Made by a program: the position numbers and the translations under genes. DNA of 64,000 nt from Salipiger bermudensis. Its GTDB lineage: Bacteria > Pseudomonadota > Alphaproteobacteria > Rhodobacterales > Rhodobacteraceae. Shown in pieces: positions 31,678 through 40,166 of this stretch (within the stretch, counting starts at the first letter, position 1; every line of letters begins with the position of its first letter). The DNA lies in assembly GCF_019801965.1 (NCBI RefSeq), contig NZ_JAHVIA010000003.1, positions 310,001-374,000 on the forward strand, written 5' to 3'. Under the pieces are notes generated by a model. That model was not told the DNA's origin, did no database searches, and worked only from the letters and a program-made list of their open reading frames with translations.

Positions 31678-31700
31678 GCCCCGTTAGGGGCTTTCGTTTT
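31678..31700 (+). terminator. Terminator-like hairpin in the leader of the second L,D-transpeptidase
   Basis: GCCCC (31678-31682) pairs with GGGGC (31687-31691) around GTTA, followed by TTTCGTTTT. It points into the gene that starts at 31723, with no gene upstream on this strand, so it would act as an attenuator rather than an end. An upstream AGCCCC (31613-31618) could pair with the same GGGGCT and compete. Confidence 0.45.
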
Positions 31701-31722
31701 GCTACACGAGGATATTGGGACG

Positions 31723-32310
31723 ATGGCACAGAAGGGTTTTGACCGACGCGTGTTTCTGGCCGGCAGCGCGGCGATGCTCGCCTCCCCGGCGCTCGCGCAG
31801 GACGTGAACACCGGCACCACCGAGATCGAGCGCAGCGTCAACGCTGCGACGCGCCGCAACATCTCGAGCTTCCGCACGCTCGACTGGCAGCCGTATTTCT
31901 CCAATCTCAGCAACGGCGCGATCCTCGTCGACATCTCGTCGCGGGCGCTGCACTACTGGGAACCGAACGGCGCCTATCACCTCTACCCCTGCTCGGTGCC
32001 ACTGACCGAGGATCTGACCCGGCGTGGCCGCACCCGCGTCACGCTGAAGGACCCCCAGCCCGATTGGCGTCCGACCCCGTCGATGAAGAAGCGCAACCCG
32101 GAATGGCCCGATTATGTCGGCCCCGGCCCGGACAACCCGCTCGGCACCCGTGCCATGCACCTGAGCTGGACCTATTACCGCATCCACGGGACGCATGACA
32201 CGCGCAAGATCGGCCGCCGCTCGTCGAACGGCTGCATCGGGCTCTACAACGAGCACATCGAAGCGCTGTACCAGATGGCGACGGTCGGCACGCAGGTGTT
32301 GCTTATTTGA
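31723..32310 (+). CDS. L,D-transpeptidase (YkuD), exported
   Basis: 195 residues. The N-terminus (FDRRVFLAGSAAMLASPALA) looks like a Tat-type or Sec signal with cleavage after ALA. The YkuD domain ends in YYRIHGTHDTRKIGRRSSNG followed by CIGLYNEH, giving the catalytic His and Cys. It resembles the ErfK/YbiS group that crosslinks peptidoglycan or links it to outer-membrane proteins. ATG 31723 is preferred because it directly precedes the signal peptide. A terminator-like hairpin in the leader suggests regulated read-through. Confidence 0.9.
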   Translation: MAQKGFDRRVFLAGSAAMLASPALAQDVNTGTTEIERSVNAATRRNISSFRTLDWQPYFSNLSNGAILVDISSRALHYWEPNGAYHLYPCSVPLTEDLTRRGRTRVTLKDPQPDWRPTPSMKKRNPEWPDYVGPGPDNPLGTRAMHLSWTYYRIHGTHDTRKIGRRSSNGCIGLYNEHIEALYQMATVGTQVLLI

Positions 32311-32404
32311 CGCCCGGAAAATTGCGGCAAAGGCGTGTCAAGCCCTCCAGATTGCATTTTACCGCATTTGCTGCTTAGACAGACTCACGAGGTAAGTCTT
32401 GGGT

Positions 32405-32435
32405 GCTTGTCGTGCAGTTTTGTTGTGCGACAAGC
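32405..32435 (+). promoter_or_regulatory. Stable 5'-leader hairpin before a small exported protein
   Basis: GCTTGTCGTGCA (32405-32416) can pair with TGTGCGACAAGC (32424-32435) over 12 bp with two G-U wobbles, leaving a 7-nt loop (GTTTTGT). The ribosome site CTGGAGG lies a few bases beyond. It could protect the mRNA or control translation. Confidence 0.5.
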
Positions 32436-32453
32436 GATTATCTGGAGGATAAC

Positions 32454-32648
32454 ATGAAAAAACTCGCTCTCGCCGCAGTTCTGGCCGCCACCGCATCGAC
32501 CGCAATGGCTGGTTCCTACGCCAAGGATGACGTGGTCATGGAACCCGTCGTCGTCGTGGAAGAAGCACAGCAAAGCTCGTCGTCGGCCGGCATCCTGATC
32601 CCGCTGCTGCTCATCGCAGTGGTGGCAGCGGCCGTTTCGGCTGACTGA
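32454..32648 (+). CDS. Small exported protein, C-terminal hydrophobic anchor
   Basis: 64 residues: a signal peptide (MKKLALAAVLAATASTAMA), a short acidic middle (KDDVVMEPVVVVEEAQ), a Ser run, then a hydrophobic stretch AGILIPLLLIAVVAAAVSAD. The mature product would be only about 45 residues, probably membrane-bound. CTGGAGG precedes the ATG and a strong terminator follows, which together with the leader hairpin points to a real, perhaps abundant, transcript. No known domain. It is convergent with hemH. Confidence 0.75.
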   Translation: MKKLALAAVLAATASTAMAGSYAKDDVVMEPVVVVEEAQQSSSSAGILIPLLLIAVVAAAVSAD

Positions 32649-32673
32649 TCGCTTCCAGCGAACGAACATGGAA

Positions 32674-32707
32674 AAGGCGGTGCCGCTGGCACCGCCTTTT
32701 TCTTTTG
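32674..32707 (+). terminator. Rho-independent terminator after the small exported protein
   Basis: AAGGCGGTGCC (32674-32684) pairs perfectly with GGCACCGCCTT (32688-32698) around GCT, followed by TTTTTCTTTT from within the stem end. Very strong for the plus strand; the A-rich 5' flank is too short to serve hemH well. Confidence 0.9.
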
Positions 32708-32739
32708 TCCAACCGGTCTGAGGCCGCCGGGGCGGCGGC

Positions 32740-33801
32740 TCAGGTGAGCCAGCCGCCGAGGTTTTCCTCGATCACCTTCGACAGCGCGTCGATATGCGCC
32801 GGATCGTCGTTGAGACAGGGGATGTAGCTGAACTGCTCGCCGCCGGCATGCTCGAAGGCTTCCTTGATCTCCTCGTTGATCTCTTCCAGCGTCTCGATGC
32901 AATCGGCCGAGAAGGCCGGGGCGATCACCGCGATCTTCTTCTTGCCCTGCTTCGCGAGCTCGGCCACGTGCTCGACGGTGTAGGGCTTGAGCCATTCCTC
33001 GGGGCCGAAGACCGACTGGAAGGTGGTGGTGATCTCGGTCTTGTCCCAGCCCAGCCGCTCGCGCAGCAGGCGTGTCGTCTTCTGGCATTGGCAATGGTAG
33101 GGATCGCCCTGCATCAGGTAGCGCTTGGGCATGCCGTGATAGCTGACCACGAGGATGTCGGGCTTGTCTGCGATGCCGGAGTAGCCACGCTCCACCGACT
33201 GGGCCAGCGCCTCGATATACTGCGGATGCTCGAAATAGGGATCGACCACGCGCGCTGTCGGCTGCCAGGCTTCCTCCATCAGGGCGCGGAAGAACTGGTC
33301 ATTGGCGGTGGCCGAGGTGGCCCCGGCATATTGCGGGTAGAGCGGGAAGAACAGGATCTTGCGGCAGCCCGCCTTGGTCATCGCCTCGACCTTCGACTTG
33401 GTCGAGGGATTGCCGTAGCGCATGCAGAAATCGACCATCACCTGATCGCCGTAGCGCTCTTGCATCTTCGCCGCGATGGCGGCGGTCTGCTGCTTGGTGA
33501 TCGTCATTAAAGGGCTCTCGTTGAGCTCCTCGTTCCAGATCGACTTGTAGGCCTCGCCGGAGGTGAACGGACGCTTGCCGAGGATCACCGTCTGCAGCAG
33601 CGGCTGCCATTTCCACTTGGGATAGTCGATCACCCGCTGGTCCGAGAGGAACTCGTTCAGGTAACGCCGCATCGGCCAGTAGGAATAGTGATCCGGGGTG
33701 CCCAGATTGGCGAGCAGGATGCCCACCTTGGGCGCGGTGACTTTCGGGTGGTCGGCGGGGGCATGTGCCGGGCGAGCGGCTTGGTCGGAAGCGTCGAGCA
33801 T
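32740..33801 (-). CDS. hemH: Ferrochelatase
   Basis: 353-residue HemH, which inserts ferrous iron into protoporphyrin IX, the last step of heme synthesis, on the inner face of the membrane. GILLANLGTPDHY, the ILFFPLYPQYAGATSA segment, the active-site VVSYHGMPKRY (His) and FQSVFGPEEWLKPYT are all conserved. ATG 33801 gives MLDASDQAARP and a normal length; the frame remains open upstream into the next gene's complement. Leftward, convergent with the small exported protein gene. Confidence 0.96.
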   Translation of the reverse strand: MLDASDQAARPAHAPADHPKVTAPKVGILLANLGTPDHYSYWPMRRYLNEFLSDQRVIDYPKWKWQPLLQTVILGKRPFTSGEAYKSIWNEELNESPLMTITKQQTAAIAAKMQERYGDQVMVDFCMRYGNPSTKSKVEAMTKAGCRKILFFPLYPQYAGATSATANDQFFRALMEEAWQPTARVVDPYFEHPQYIEALAQSVERGYSGIADKPDILVVSYHGMPKRYLMQGDPYHCQCQKTTRLLRERLGWDKTEITTTFQSVFGPEEWLKPYTVEHVAELAKQGKKKIAVIAPAFSADCIETLEEINEEIKEAFEHAGGEQFSYIPCLNDDPAHIDALSKVIEENLGGWLT

Positions 33802-33860
33802 GGTCCTGTCCTGAGTCTGTCCCTGATAGCTTTGCTTAGGTATCGCAAGTTTGGAATGAT

Positions 33861-34682
33861 TCAATCTTCCAGAGGCGTTTCCCGCGTATTCAATGCATCG
33901 GCGAGACGTTGCGCCGCAGAGCCGGGTCGCAGCGGTTTCTGCTGGCTCGCGTCGGGGGCCCAGCCGGTGAGGGTGACGATCTCGAAACTCGCGGGCACGC
34001 GGCCCTCTGCATCGCCGAAGCTCTCGGCGTAGAGCGCGGCGGCGCGCAGGATCACCGCGCGGCGGGTGGGCTTGCGCAGGCGCGCCGCGAGCGCATTGCC
34101 CTCGCCCATGGCGCGCAGATCGCGCATCAGGTGCAGCGCCGAGCCGTAGCTGGCGGTGAGGGTGAAGCTGTCGGCCACCGGCAGCGCCAGCCCGGCGCGC
34201 TGCAGCAGGGCGCCGAGATCGCGGATCTCGCCCATCGGAGCGACCCGGGGCGACAGCCCGCCGGTGACCTCGATCTCCGCCTGCCCGAGCGCGGCGCGCA
34301 GCTCGTGCAGGGTCTGGCCGCCGAAGCACAGCGCCAGCAGCAGCCCGTCGGGCCTCAAGGCGCGGCGCGCCTGCACCAGCTGGCCCACCGGATCGTTGGC
34401 CCAGTGCAGCGCCATGGCGTGCACGACGAGATCATGCGCGCCTTCCTCGAGATCCAGCACCTCGTCATCCGGCAGCGCTTTCAGCCCCGGCAGCATGCCC
34501 TCCCAGACCTGCGGAAACGGCGTCACCACGGCGGGTGATGTAAAGGCCCTGTTAACCACGAACAGGCGATCCTGAACCTCGTCGCGGGCGGCCTCGTGCA
34601 GGAACAGGGCCGGATCGCGGGCCGCGCGGGCGCGATGCCGGGCGAGGGCGGTGCGGTCGGTGAGGGGCGCTGGGCTGGACAT
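33861..34682 (-). CDS. SAM-dependent methyltransferase-like protein (NDUFAF5/BioC-like)
   Basis: 273 residues. It resembles the mitochondrial complex I assembly factor NDUFAF5 and bacterial BioC-like proteins: DRTALARHRARAARDPALFLH at the N-terminus (quoted from DRT on), DEVQDRLFVVNRAF, then HDLVVHAMALHWANDPVGQL and LRPDGLLLALCFGGQTL. The glycine-rich SAM loop of typical methyltransferases is poorly preserved between residues 55 and 75, so activity is uncertain. ATG 34682 is used rather than 34718. It is divergent from comF by 18 bp, an arrangement common in alphaproteobacteria. Confidence 0.8.
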   Translation of the reverse strand: MSSPAPLTDRTALARHRARAARDPALFLHEAARDEVQDRLFVVNRAFTSPAVVTPFPQVWEGMLPGLKALPDDEVLDLEEGAHDLVVHAMALHWANDPVGQLVQARRALRPDGLLLALCFGGQTLHELRAALGQAEIEVTGGLSPRVAPMGEIRDLGALLQRAGLALPVADSFTLTASYGSALHLMRDLRAMGEGNALAARLRKPTRRAVILRAAALYAESFGDAEGRVPASFEIVTLTGWAPDASQQKPLRPGSAAQRLADALNTRETPLED

Positions 34683-34700
34683 GGCAGAGTAGGTAGACCG

Positions 34701-35426
34701 ATGCGGGGCCCCATGCAAACGCTGCTGAGAATGCTCTACCCGCCGCGCTGCCTGATCTGCGGCGGGCTGGTCGAGAGCGATTTCGGCCTATGCGCCGGCT
34801 GCTGGCGCGAGACGCCCTTCCTGTCGGGCCTTGCCTGCGCCACCTGCGGCGCCCCGCTGCCGGGAGAGTCGGAGCGCGAGGAGCATTGCGATGCCTGCCT
34901 CGCCAGCCCGCCACTCTGGCGCGCCGGCTGTGCGACGCTGGCCTATCGAGACAATGGCCGCACCCTGGTTCTCATGCTGAAACGCGGCGACCGGCACGAC
35001 ATCGCCGCCGCGGCAGGCCCGTGGATGGCGGCGCGGGCGCGGCCGTTGGCGGGCCCGGAGACGCTGGTCGTTCCGGTGCCGCTGCACCTGCGCCGTCACC
35101 TGCGGCGGCGCTTCAACCAGTCGGCACTGCTGGCGCGCGGCCTTGCCGAGGCGCTGGGCCTTGACTGGTGCCCCGACGCCCTGCTGCGCATCCGTCACAC
35201 GCCGGTGCTTGAGGGGCGCGGCAGGGAGGAACGCTTCCGCACCCTCGCCGACGCCATCGTCGCCAACCCGAAACGGGCCGAGCTTCTGAAGGGCCGCCCG
35301 GTGTTGCTGGTTGATGACGTTCTGACCACGGGCGCGACGTTTTACGAGGCAACAGCGGCCTGTCGCGCGGCGGATACGGGCGCCGTGTGCGTCTGCGCAC
35401 TGGCGCGGACGGTCAAGGATACCTAG
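34701..35426 (+). CDS. comF: ComF family phosphoribosyltransferase-like protein
   Basis: 241 residues. An N-terminal zinc-finger region with C-x2-C pairs (CLICGG, CAGC, CATCG, CDAC) leads to a PRTase domain with FNQSALLARGLAEAL and VLLVDDVLTTGAT, the PRPP-binding loop. ComF homologues act in DNA uptake in transformable bacteria but are widespread elsewhere with unclear roles. ATG 34701 is a best guess; ATG 34713 is possible, and the frame opens earlier at 34596. grxC follows 38 nt downstream. Confidence 0.88.
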   Translation: MRGPMQTLLRMLYPPRCLICGGLVESDFGLCAGCWRETPFLSGLACATCGAPLPGESEREEHCDACLASPPLWRAGCATLAYRDNGRTLVLMLKRGDRHDIAAAAGPWMAARARPLAGPETLVVPVPLHLRRHLRRRFNQSALLARGLAEALGLDWCPDALLRIRHTPVLEGRGREERFRTLADAIVANPKRAELLKGRPVLLVDDVLTTGATFYEATAACRAADTGAVCVCALARTVKDT

Positions 35427-35464
35427 ATCACATGCAACAGATTGACCTATCCGAAGGGCACGAC

Positions 35465-35722
35465 ATGCAGACGATCGAGATCTACACCACCCCCATCTGC
35501 GGCTTCTGCCACGCCGCCAAGCGCCTGCTCACCCAGAAGAACGCCGCCTTTACCGAGATCGACGTGATGCAGGAGCCCAAGCGCCGCGCCGAGATGACCC
35601 AGCGCGCCAATGGTGGCCGCACGGTGCCGCAGATCTTCATCGGCGAAACCCATGTCGGCGGCTGCGATGACCTCTACGCGCTCGAGCGCGCGGGGAAGCT
35701 CGACGCGCTGCTGGCGGGCTGA
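35465..35722 (+). CDS. grxC: Glutaredoxin 3 (GrxC)
   Basis: 85-residue monothiol/dithiol glutaredoxin fold. The active site reads C-G-F-C (TTPICGFCHAAKRLL) instead of the usual C-P-Y-C; RTVPQIFIGETHVGGCDDL is the conserved glutathione-binding half. It reduces disulfides and glutathione adducts in the cytoplasm. ATG 35465 gives the standard length; ATG 35432 would add 11 residues. It follows comF as in many alphaproteobacteria. Confidence 0.92.
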   Translation: MQTIEIYTTPICGFCHAAKRLLTQKNAAFTEIDVMQEPKRRAEMTQRANGGRTVPQIFIGETHVGGCDDLYALERAGKLDALLAG

Positions 35723-35826
35723 GCCTCTGTCGCGGCGGTGACAGTCTCTATTGACCTCCGGGGGCCCGGGGGTCAGAAATGCCGGACCCCGCATATGACC
35801 CACTGTTCAGATCCCATAGTCCCGGA

Positions 35827-36267
35827 ATGACCGATCCCCAGAACGCGCTTGCCATCTCGCTCTTCAGCGAGCTTCTGATGGCCGATCAGCTGCTTCGCAA
35901 CCGGCTGACGCGGGTGCTTCCGAACAAGATGGAGATCTCGCATTTCTCGGTTCTGAACCATCTGGCGCGGGTGCAGGAAGAGCGCACCCCGGCGCAGCTG
36001 GCGCGGAGCTTCCACGTTACCCGCGGGGCGATGACCAACACGCTGACCAAGCTCGAGATTGCGGGATACGTCCATATCCGCCCCGACTGGGACGACGCCC
36101 GGCGAAAGATGGTGTCGATCAGCCCGGCGGGCCAGCGCGCCCGCGAGGCGGCGCTGGCGGCGATGGCGCCGGTGATCGCCGAGATGGTGGGCGAGCTCGG
36201 CGCCGACAAGGTCCGCGCCGCGCTGCCGGTCCTGCGCGAGCTGCGCCTCAAGCTCGAGGCAGACTGA
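35827..36267 (+). CDS. MarR-family transcriptional regulator
   Basis: 146 residues with a MarR winged helix-turn-helix: SHFSVLNHLARVQEERTPAQ, then LARSFHVTRGAMTNTLTKLE (recognition helix) and a basic wing WDDARRKMVSISPAG. Flanking helices would form the dimer interface. Such proteins respond to small aromatic or phenolic ligands or oxidants; the target is not evident, as neighbours are a glutaredoxin and a YCII-like gene. ATG 35827 is preferred over 35779. Confidence 0.88.
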   Translation: MTDPQNALAISLFSELLMADQLLRNRLTRVLPNKMEISHFSVLNHLARVQEERTPAQLARSFHVTRGAMTNTLTKLEIAGYVHIRPDWDDARRKMVSISPAGQRAREAALAAMAPVIAEMVGELGADKVRAALPVLRELRLKLEAD

Positions 36268-36291
36268 GCCACAAGCGGTTCAGGCTGGTGT

Positions 36292-36594
36292 TCAGGCCAG
36301 CACCGGATGCCGGTTCGAGGCCGCGAACTCGGTGATCTGCACCGTCACCACGCCGGCGCTCACAAACGGATCCTCCGCCATCAGCGCCTCGATCGCGGCA
36401 AGCGATGCGCCGATCGCGATGACGATGCCACCGCTGCGCGGGTTTTTCGGCCCCGAGCACAGGAAATGCCCGTCGGCATAGCCCTGCCTGACGAAATCCA
36501 TATGCGGCGCCAGCACCGGCTCGATCTGCTCGAAGGGCACGACATACTCGATATCGACGACGAAGAGGCTGTGGCCCTCGGGGATCACGCCCAT
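36292..36594 (-). CDS. YCII-related (YciI-like) protein
   Basis: 100-residue ferredoxin-like fold protein of the YCII family. [40 protein letters not shown] and [17 protein letters not shown] match the family's outline, including the His-Asp pair thought to form its putative active site. The role of these proteins is unknown. It overlaps the ubiG end by 10 nt and is thus translated with it. Confidence 0.85.
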   Translation of the reverse strand: MGVIPEGHSLFVVDIEYVVPFEQIEPVLAPHMDFVRQGYADGHFLCSGPKNPRSGGIVIAIGASLAAIEALMAEDPFVSAGVVTVQITEFAASNRHPVLA

Positions 36595-37337
36595 GACGCG
36601 GCCTCCGGCTGGATCGCGGCGGTGACGTAGTTCACGGACAGGTCGCTGTCGGAGATTCTCCACGTCCAGCTGATCGGGTTGAAGACGTAGCCCTTGCGGT
36701 CGACCGGTTGCAGACCGGCCTGTCGCATCAGGTCGTAGAGCTCGTCGGGGGTGATGAATTTCGACCATTCATGGGTGCCCTTGGGCAGCCAGCGCATCAC
36801 CCATTCGGCGCCGACGATGGCCATGGCAAAGCTCTTGGCGTTGCGGTTGATGGTCGAGCACAGATGCAGCCCGCCGGGTTTCAGCAGTGCGCGGCAGGCC
36901 TTGAGATAGGCCAGCGGGTCGGCCACGTGCTCGACCACCTCCATGTTGATCACCACGTCGAACAGCTCCCCCTCAGAGGCCAGCGCCTCGGCGGTGGTGT
37001 GGCGGTAATCGATCTCGAGGTCGGATTGCTCGGCATGGAGCCGGGCGACGGGAATGTTGCGCTCGGCCGCATCGACACCGACGACCTCGGCTCCCAGCCG
37101 CGCCATCGGCTCGCAGAGCAGCCCGCCGCCGCAGCCGATATCGACGATGCGCAGCCCCTCGAAGGGCTTCGGCGCGGTCATGTCACGGTCGTATTCGCCG
37201 GCGATCTGGCGGGTGATGTAGTCGAGCCGGACCGGGTTCATCATGTGCAGCGGCTTGAACTTGCCCTCCGGGTCCCACCACTCGGCGGCCATGGCCTCGA
37301 ATTTCGCGATCTCGCTCGGGTCGACGGTTTCGGTCAT
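36585..37337 (-). CDS. ubiG: Ubiquinone biosynthesis O-methyltransferase UbiG
   Basis: 250-residue UbiG, which performs both O-methylations of the ubiquinone ring. [19 protein letters not shown] at the N-terminus, the SAM motif [20 protein letters not shown] and the membrane-binding segment before [23 protein letters not shown] are characteristic. Length is normal. It heads a leftward pair with the YCII gene and is divergent from the aminopeptidase gene by 52 bp. Confidence 0.96.
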   Translation of the reverse strand: MTETVDPSEIAKFEAMAAEWWDPEGKFKPLHMMNPVRLDYITRQIAGEYDRDMTAPKPFEGLRIVDIGCGGGLLCEPMARLGAEVVGVDAAERNIPVARLHAEQSDLEIDYRHTTAEALASEGELFDVVINMEVVEHVADPLAYLKACRALLKPGGLHLCSTINRNAKSFAMAIVGAEWVMRWLPKGTHEWSKFITPDELYDLMRQAGLQPVDRKGYVFNPISWTWRISDSDLSVNYVTAAIQPEAASWA

Positions 37338-37389
37338 TGGTCCTTTTTCCCCATGGTCTTTTGGGTGTCGCTGTTAATATAGATGGAAC

Positions 37390-38391
37390 ATGGACAAATA
37401 CCCGGGCCAAAAGCGCGCAGTGCAGTATCTCTACCCGTCCATCGACCCCTTCGATCAACGCATGATCGACATGGGGGACGGACACAAGATCTATGTCGAG
37501 CAATGCGGAAATCCACGCGGTGTTCCGGTGATCGTGCTGCATGGCGGCCCGGGCGGCGGCTGCTCGCCGGGAATGCGGCGCTATTTCGATCCCCGCGTGT
37601 ATCGCGTCGTGCTGTTCGACCAGCGTGGCTGTGGCCGCTCGCGCCCCCATGCTAGCGTGACGGACAACACCACCTGGCATCTCGTCGCCGACATCGAGCG
37701 CATCCGCGAGACCCTCGGAATCGACCGCTTCATCGTCTTCGGCGGCAGCTGGGGCGCGACGCTGGCGCTGATCTACGGCATCAGCCATCCCGAGCGGGTG
37801 CGCAACCTGGTGCTGCGCGGGGTCTTCATGATGACCCGCACCGAGCTTGACTGGTTCTACGGCGGCGGCGCCGGACAGTTCTGGCCCGAGCCCTGGGCGC
37901 GCTTCACCGACCTGATCCCGGAAGACGAGCGCGGCGACCTGATCGGCGCCTATCACAAGCGGCTGTTCTCCGGCGACATGCGTGAGGAGACCCGGTTCGC
38001 CCGGGCGTGGTCGAGCTGGGAAAACGCGCTGGCCTCGGTCTATTCCAACGGCTCGGGCGGCGATGCGCCGGGCGATTACGCCCGCGCCTTCGCGCGGCTC
38101 GAAAACCATTATTTCGTCAACGAGGGCTTCCTCGAGGAAGACGGCTGGATCCTCAACAATGTCGACCGGCTGCACGGCACCCCCGGGGTCATCGTGCAAG
38201 GCCGCTACGACATGATCTGCCCGCCGCGGCGCGCCTGGGAGCTGGCCGAGGCCTGGCCGGACGCGGATCTGCGGATGATCCGCAACGCCGGCCATGCGCT
38301 CTCCGAGCCGGGCATCAGCGCCGAGCTGGTGCGCGCCATGGACCAGATCGCGGAAACTCTCGGTCAGGAGCAGCAGGGCACCGGGCTCTAG
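37390..38391 (+). CDS. pip: Prolyl aminopeptidase (proline iminopeptidase)
   Basis: 333-residue alpha/beta-hydrolase that removes N-terminal proline from peptides. The oxyanion motif HGGPGGGCSPGMRRYFDP, the nucleophile elbow FGGSWGATLAL (Ser), a late Asp (QGRYDMICP) and His (RNAGHALSEPG) complete the catalytic set. The GPGGG form and LFDQRGCGRSRPHA fit the Pip family closely. It may be co-transcribed with the two unknown genes that follow. Confidence 0.93.
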   Translation: MDKYPGQKRAVQYLYPSIDPFDQRMIDMGDGHKIYVEQCGNPRGVPVIVLHGGPGGGCSPGMRRYFDPRVYRVVLFDQRGCGRSRPHASVTDNTTWHLVADIERIRETLGIDRFIVFGGSWGATLALIYGISHPERVRNLVLRGVFMMTRTELDWFYGGGAGQFWPEPWARFTDLIPEDERGDLIGAYHKRLFSGDMREETRFARAWSSWENALASVYSNGSGGDAPGDYARAFARLENHYFVNEGFLEEDGWILNNVDRLHGTPGVIVQGRYDMICPPRRAWELAEAWPDADLRMIRNAGHALSEPGISAELVRAMDQIAETLGQEQQGTGL

Positions 38392-38419
38392 CCCGTCCAC
38401 AGGCAGGGAGGCAGGCTCG

Positions 38420-39712
38420 ATGAAAGACGCGACCGACGCCGCAGCAGGCGGTGCACGCCTCTTTACCGTGTCGCCCTGCGCCACCTCGCTCAATCTCTAC
38501 AGCCTAGGGCGCTCGCAGGCCGAGGCGGTGGCGCTGGTCACCGCGATCCGCAAGATCGAGGCGGTGACCGAGCGCTTCGAGGTCGATTACCCCGATTGGC
38601 CGTTCGGCTACGGCACCGTGCAGCACGATGCGCTGCCGGTGTTCTTTCAGCCGACCCTGATCCTGCGCCTCAAGGCCGAGGCGCCGGTTTCGGTCAGCCG
38701 TCGCGATGATCGGTTCGAGGCGCTCTCCGCCGAGCTGCACATCTACGACGATTGCCTCTCCGTGCTCTTCGTGGAGTGGGATGCCACCGAGGTGGTCTGC
38801 CCGGCGTCGCGGTTCGACGAGGCCTATACCGGCGCCGCCAAGAGCCTGTTCCGCGACCATATCCTTGGCGCGCTCTACGAGATCCAGCGCAGCCTCGCCC
38901 GCGACAGCGGCGCCATGAAGGTGCTGCGGGCGCCGGATGAATATTCCGTCTTCAGGCCTGCCGACGAGCTGCCGGACGCCCCGATCTGGACCGCGCGCGC
39001 GATGATCGTCACCGGCGACCGCGCCAATGCGCCGCCGCTGGCGGGCTGCCTCGGTGGCCTGCCCCCGGAGCCGCGGGAGCTCGAGGGGGCGCAGGCCTGG
39101 ATTGGCTCCGGCAACAGCCTCTTCGCGGTGACCACAGGCGATCCCGAGCGCTTCGCCTTCGACTGGATGCGCAGCATGAGCCTGTGCCAGTTCTACGCGA
39201 CCCTGCTGAACCACTACCAGTCGCTGCTGCTCTCCGAAGTGCGGATGCTCGAACATGCGGGCGATCGCGACATCAAGAAGCGAATCCTGCAGACCCTCGA
39301 GCGCAAGCTCGACCACCTCGATTTCATCCGCCTGCAGCACGAGCGTGCGCTCTACGGCCTTCAGGGCGCTCGGCGCGATCTCGTCCGGCACACCCACGAG
39401 GCCTGGCAGAGCGCGCTGCAATTCGCCAATGTCGAGGGCTGGGCGGCGCTGCTGCGCAAGCAGATCGACCGCTACTACCGCCGCCGCCAGCTGGCGCAGA
39501 CCCGCATCCTCAAGAGCATTGTCGCCGCGATCGGGGGCTTCTCGCTCTTCGATCTCGCCATCGTGCTGGTCAATGAGAGCCGCAGCCAGCAGGGTGACGG
39601 CGTGGTGGGCATCCTCGATGTCTTTGCCGAGCGCTCGGCCGATACGGTGCTTTACTTTGCCGTCGCGATCCTCATCGTGCTGATGCTGTTCACCTATCTG
39701 AGCGAGAAATGA
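38420..39712 (+). CDS. Unknown protein with C-terminal membrane segments
   Basis: 430 residues, no family recognised. The N-terminal two thirds is soluble, with mixed strands and helices. Residues about 270-370 are helical and charged (IKKRILQTLERKLDHLDFIR). Two hydrophobic segments near the C-terminus (IVAAIGGFSLFDLAIVLVN and ADTVLYFAVAILIVLMLFTY) should anchor it in the inner membrane with most of the protein in the cytoplasm. The soluble-coil-two-helix outline is reminiscent of CorA-like channels and RMD1-type proteins, without their motifs. The next gene's ATG directly abuts its stop. Confidence 0.7.
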   Translation: MKDATDAAAGGARLFTVSPCATSLNLYSLGRSQAEAVALVTAIRKIEAVTERFEVDYPDWPFGYGTVQHDALPVFFQPTLILRLKAEAPVSVSRRDDRFEALSAELHIYDDCLSVLFVEWDATEVVCPASRFDEAYTGAAKSLFRDHILGALYEIQRSLARDSGAMKVLRAPDEYSVFRPADELPDAPIWTARAMIVTGDRANAPPLAGCLGGLPPEPRELEGAQAWIGSGNSLFAVTTGDPERFAFDWMRSMSLCQFYATLLNHYQSLLLSEVRMLEHAGDRDIKKRILQTLERKLDHLDFIRLQHERALYGLQGARRDLVRHTHEAWQSALQFANVEGWAALLRKQIDRYYRRRQLAQTRILKSIVAAIGGFSLFDLAIVLVNESRSQQGDGVVGILDVFAERSADTVLYFAVAILIVLMLFTYLSEK

Positions 39713-40090
39713 ATGCCTGACGCGCCGCCCCCCTCGATCCGCCGCTGCCGGATCCTCGCCCTGATGGGCAGCGCCTCCGACCGGCTCGACGAGGCGGCCG
39801 ACGAGATCGCCCGCGCCATCTCGCGCCGCTTCGCCGGCGTGACGATGAGCTTCGCCACCGGCTACTGGACCCCGGACGGCGAAAATGCCGAGGGGCCTTA
39901 TGATGTCGAGAACCTGATGAAGGAGCGGGTTCTGCGCATCGATCTGCTGGTGATGCCCGCGTTCAAGGCAGAAGCGCTGGATCTGCTCGAAACCTGCTGT
40001 CGTGACGTCAACAGAAAGCTTGCTTTGGGCTGCGCGCACCTGCACATAGAATGCCTCGACGCCGAGGCGCACCATCGCCTCATCTCCTGA
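39713..40090 (+). CDS. Unknown small cytoplasmic protein
   Basis: 125 residues with no recognised family. ILALMGSASDRLDEAADEIA near the N-terminus suggests a nucleotide- or phosphate-binding alpha/beta fold, and LKERVLRIDLLVMP-like text further on a second strand-helix pair; this is only a shape argument. Its ATG touches the stop of the membrane-anchored protein upstream (TGAATG), so the two are translationally coupled and probably work together. It ends 76 bp before a peptide-binding protein gene. Confidence 0.65.
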   Translation: MPDAPPPSIRRCRILALMGSASDRLDEAADEIARAISRRFAGVTMSFATGYWTPDGENAEGPYDVENLMKERVLRIDLLVMPAFKAEALDLLETCCRDVNRKLALGCAHLHIECLDAEAHHRLIS

Positions 40091-40166
40091 GCCGCGCCGC
40101 GCGGCCGGATACTGCCAGACCGACGGCCCCTGACAGGGCCGCACCAGACACGGGACCGACGCCAAG

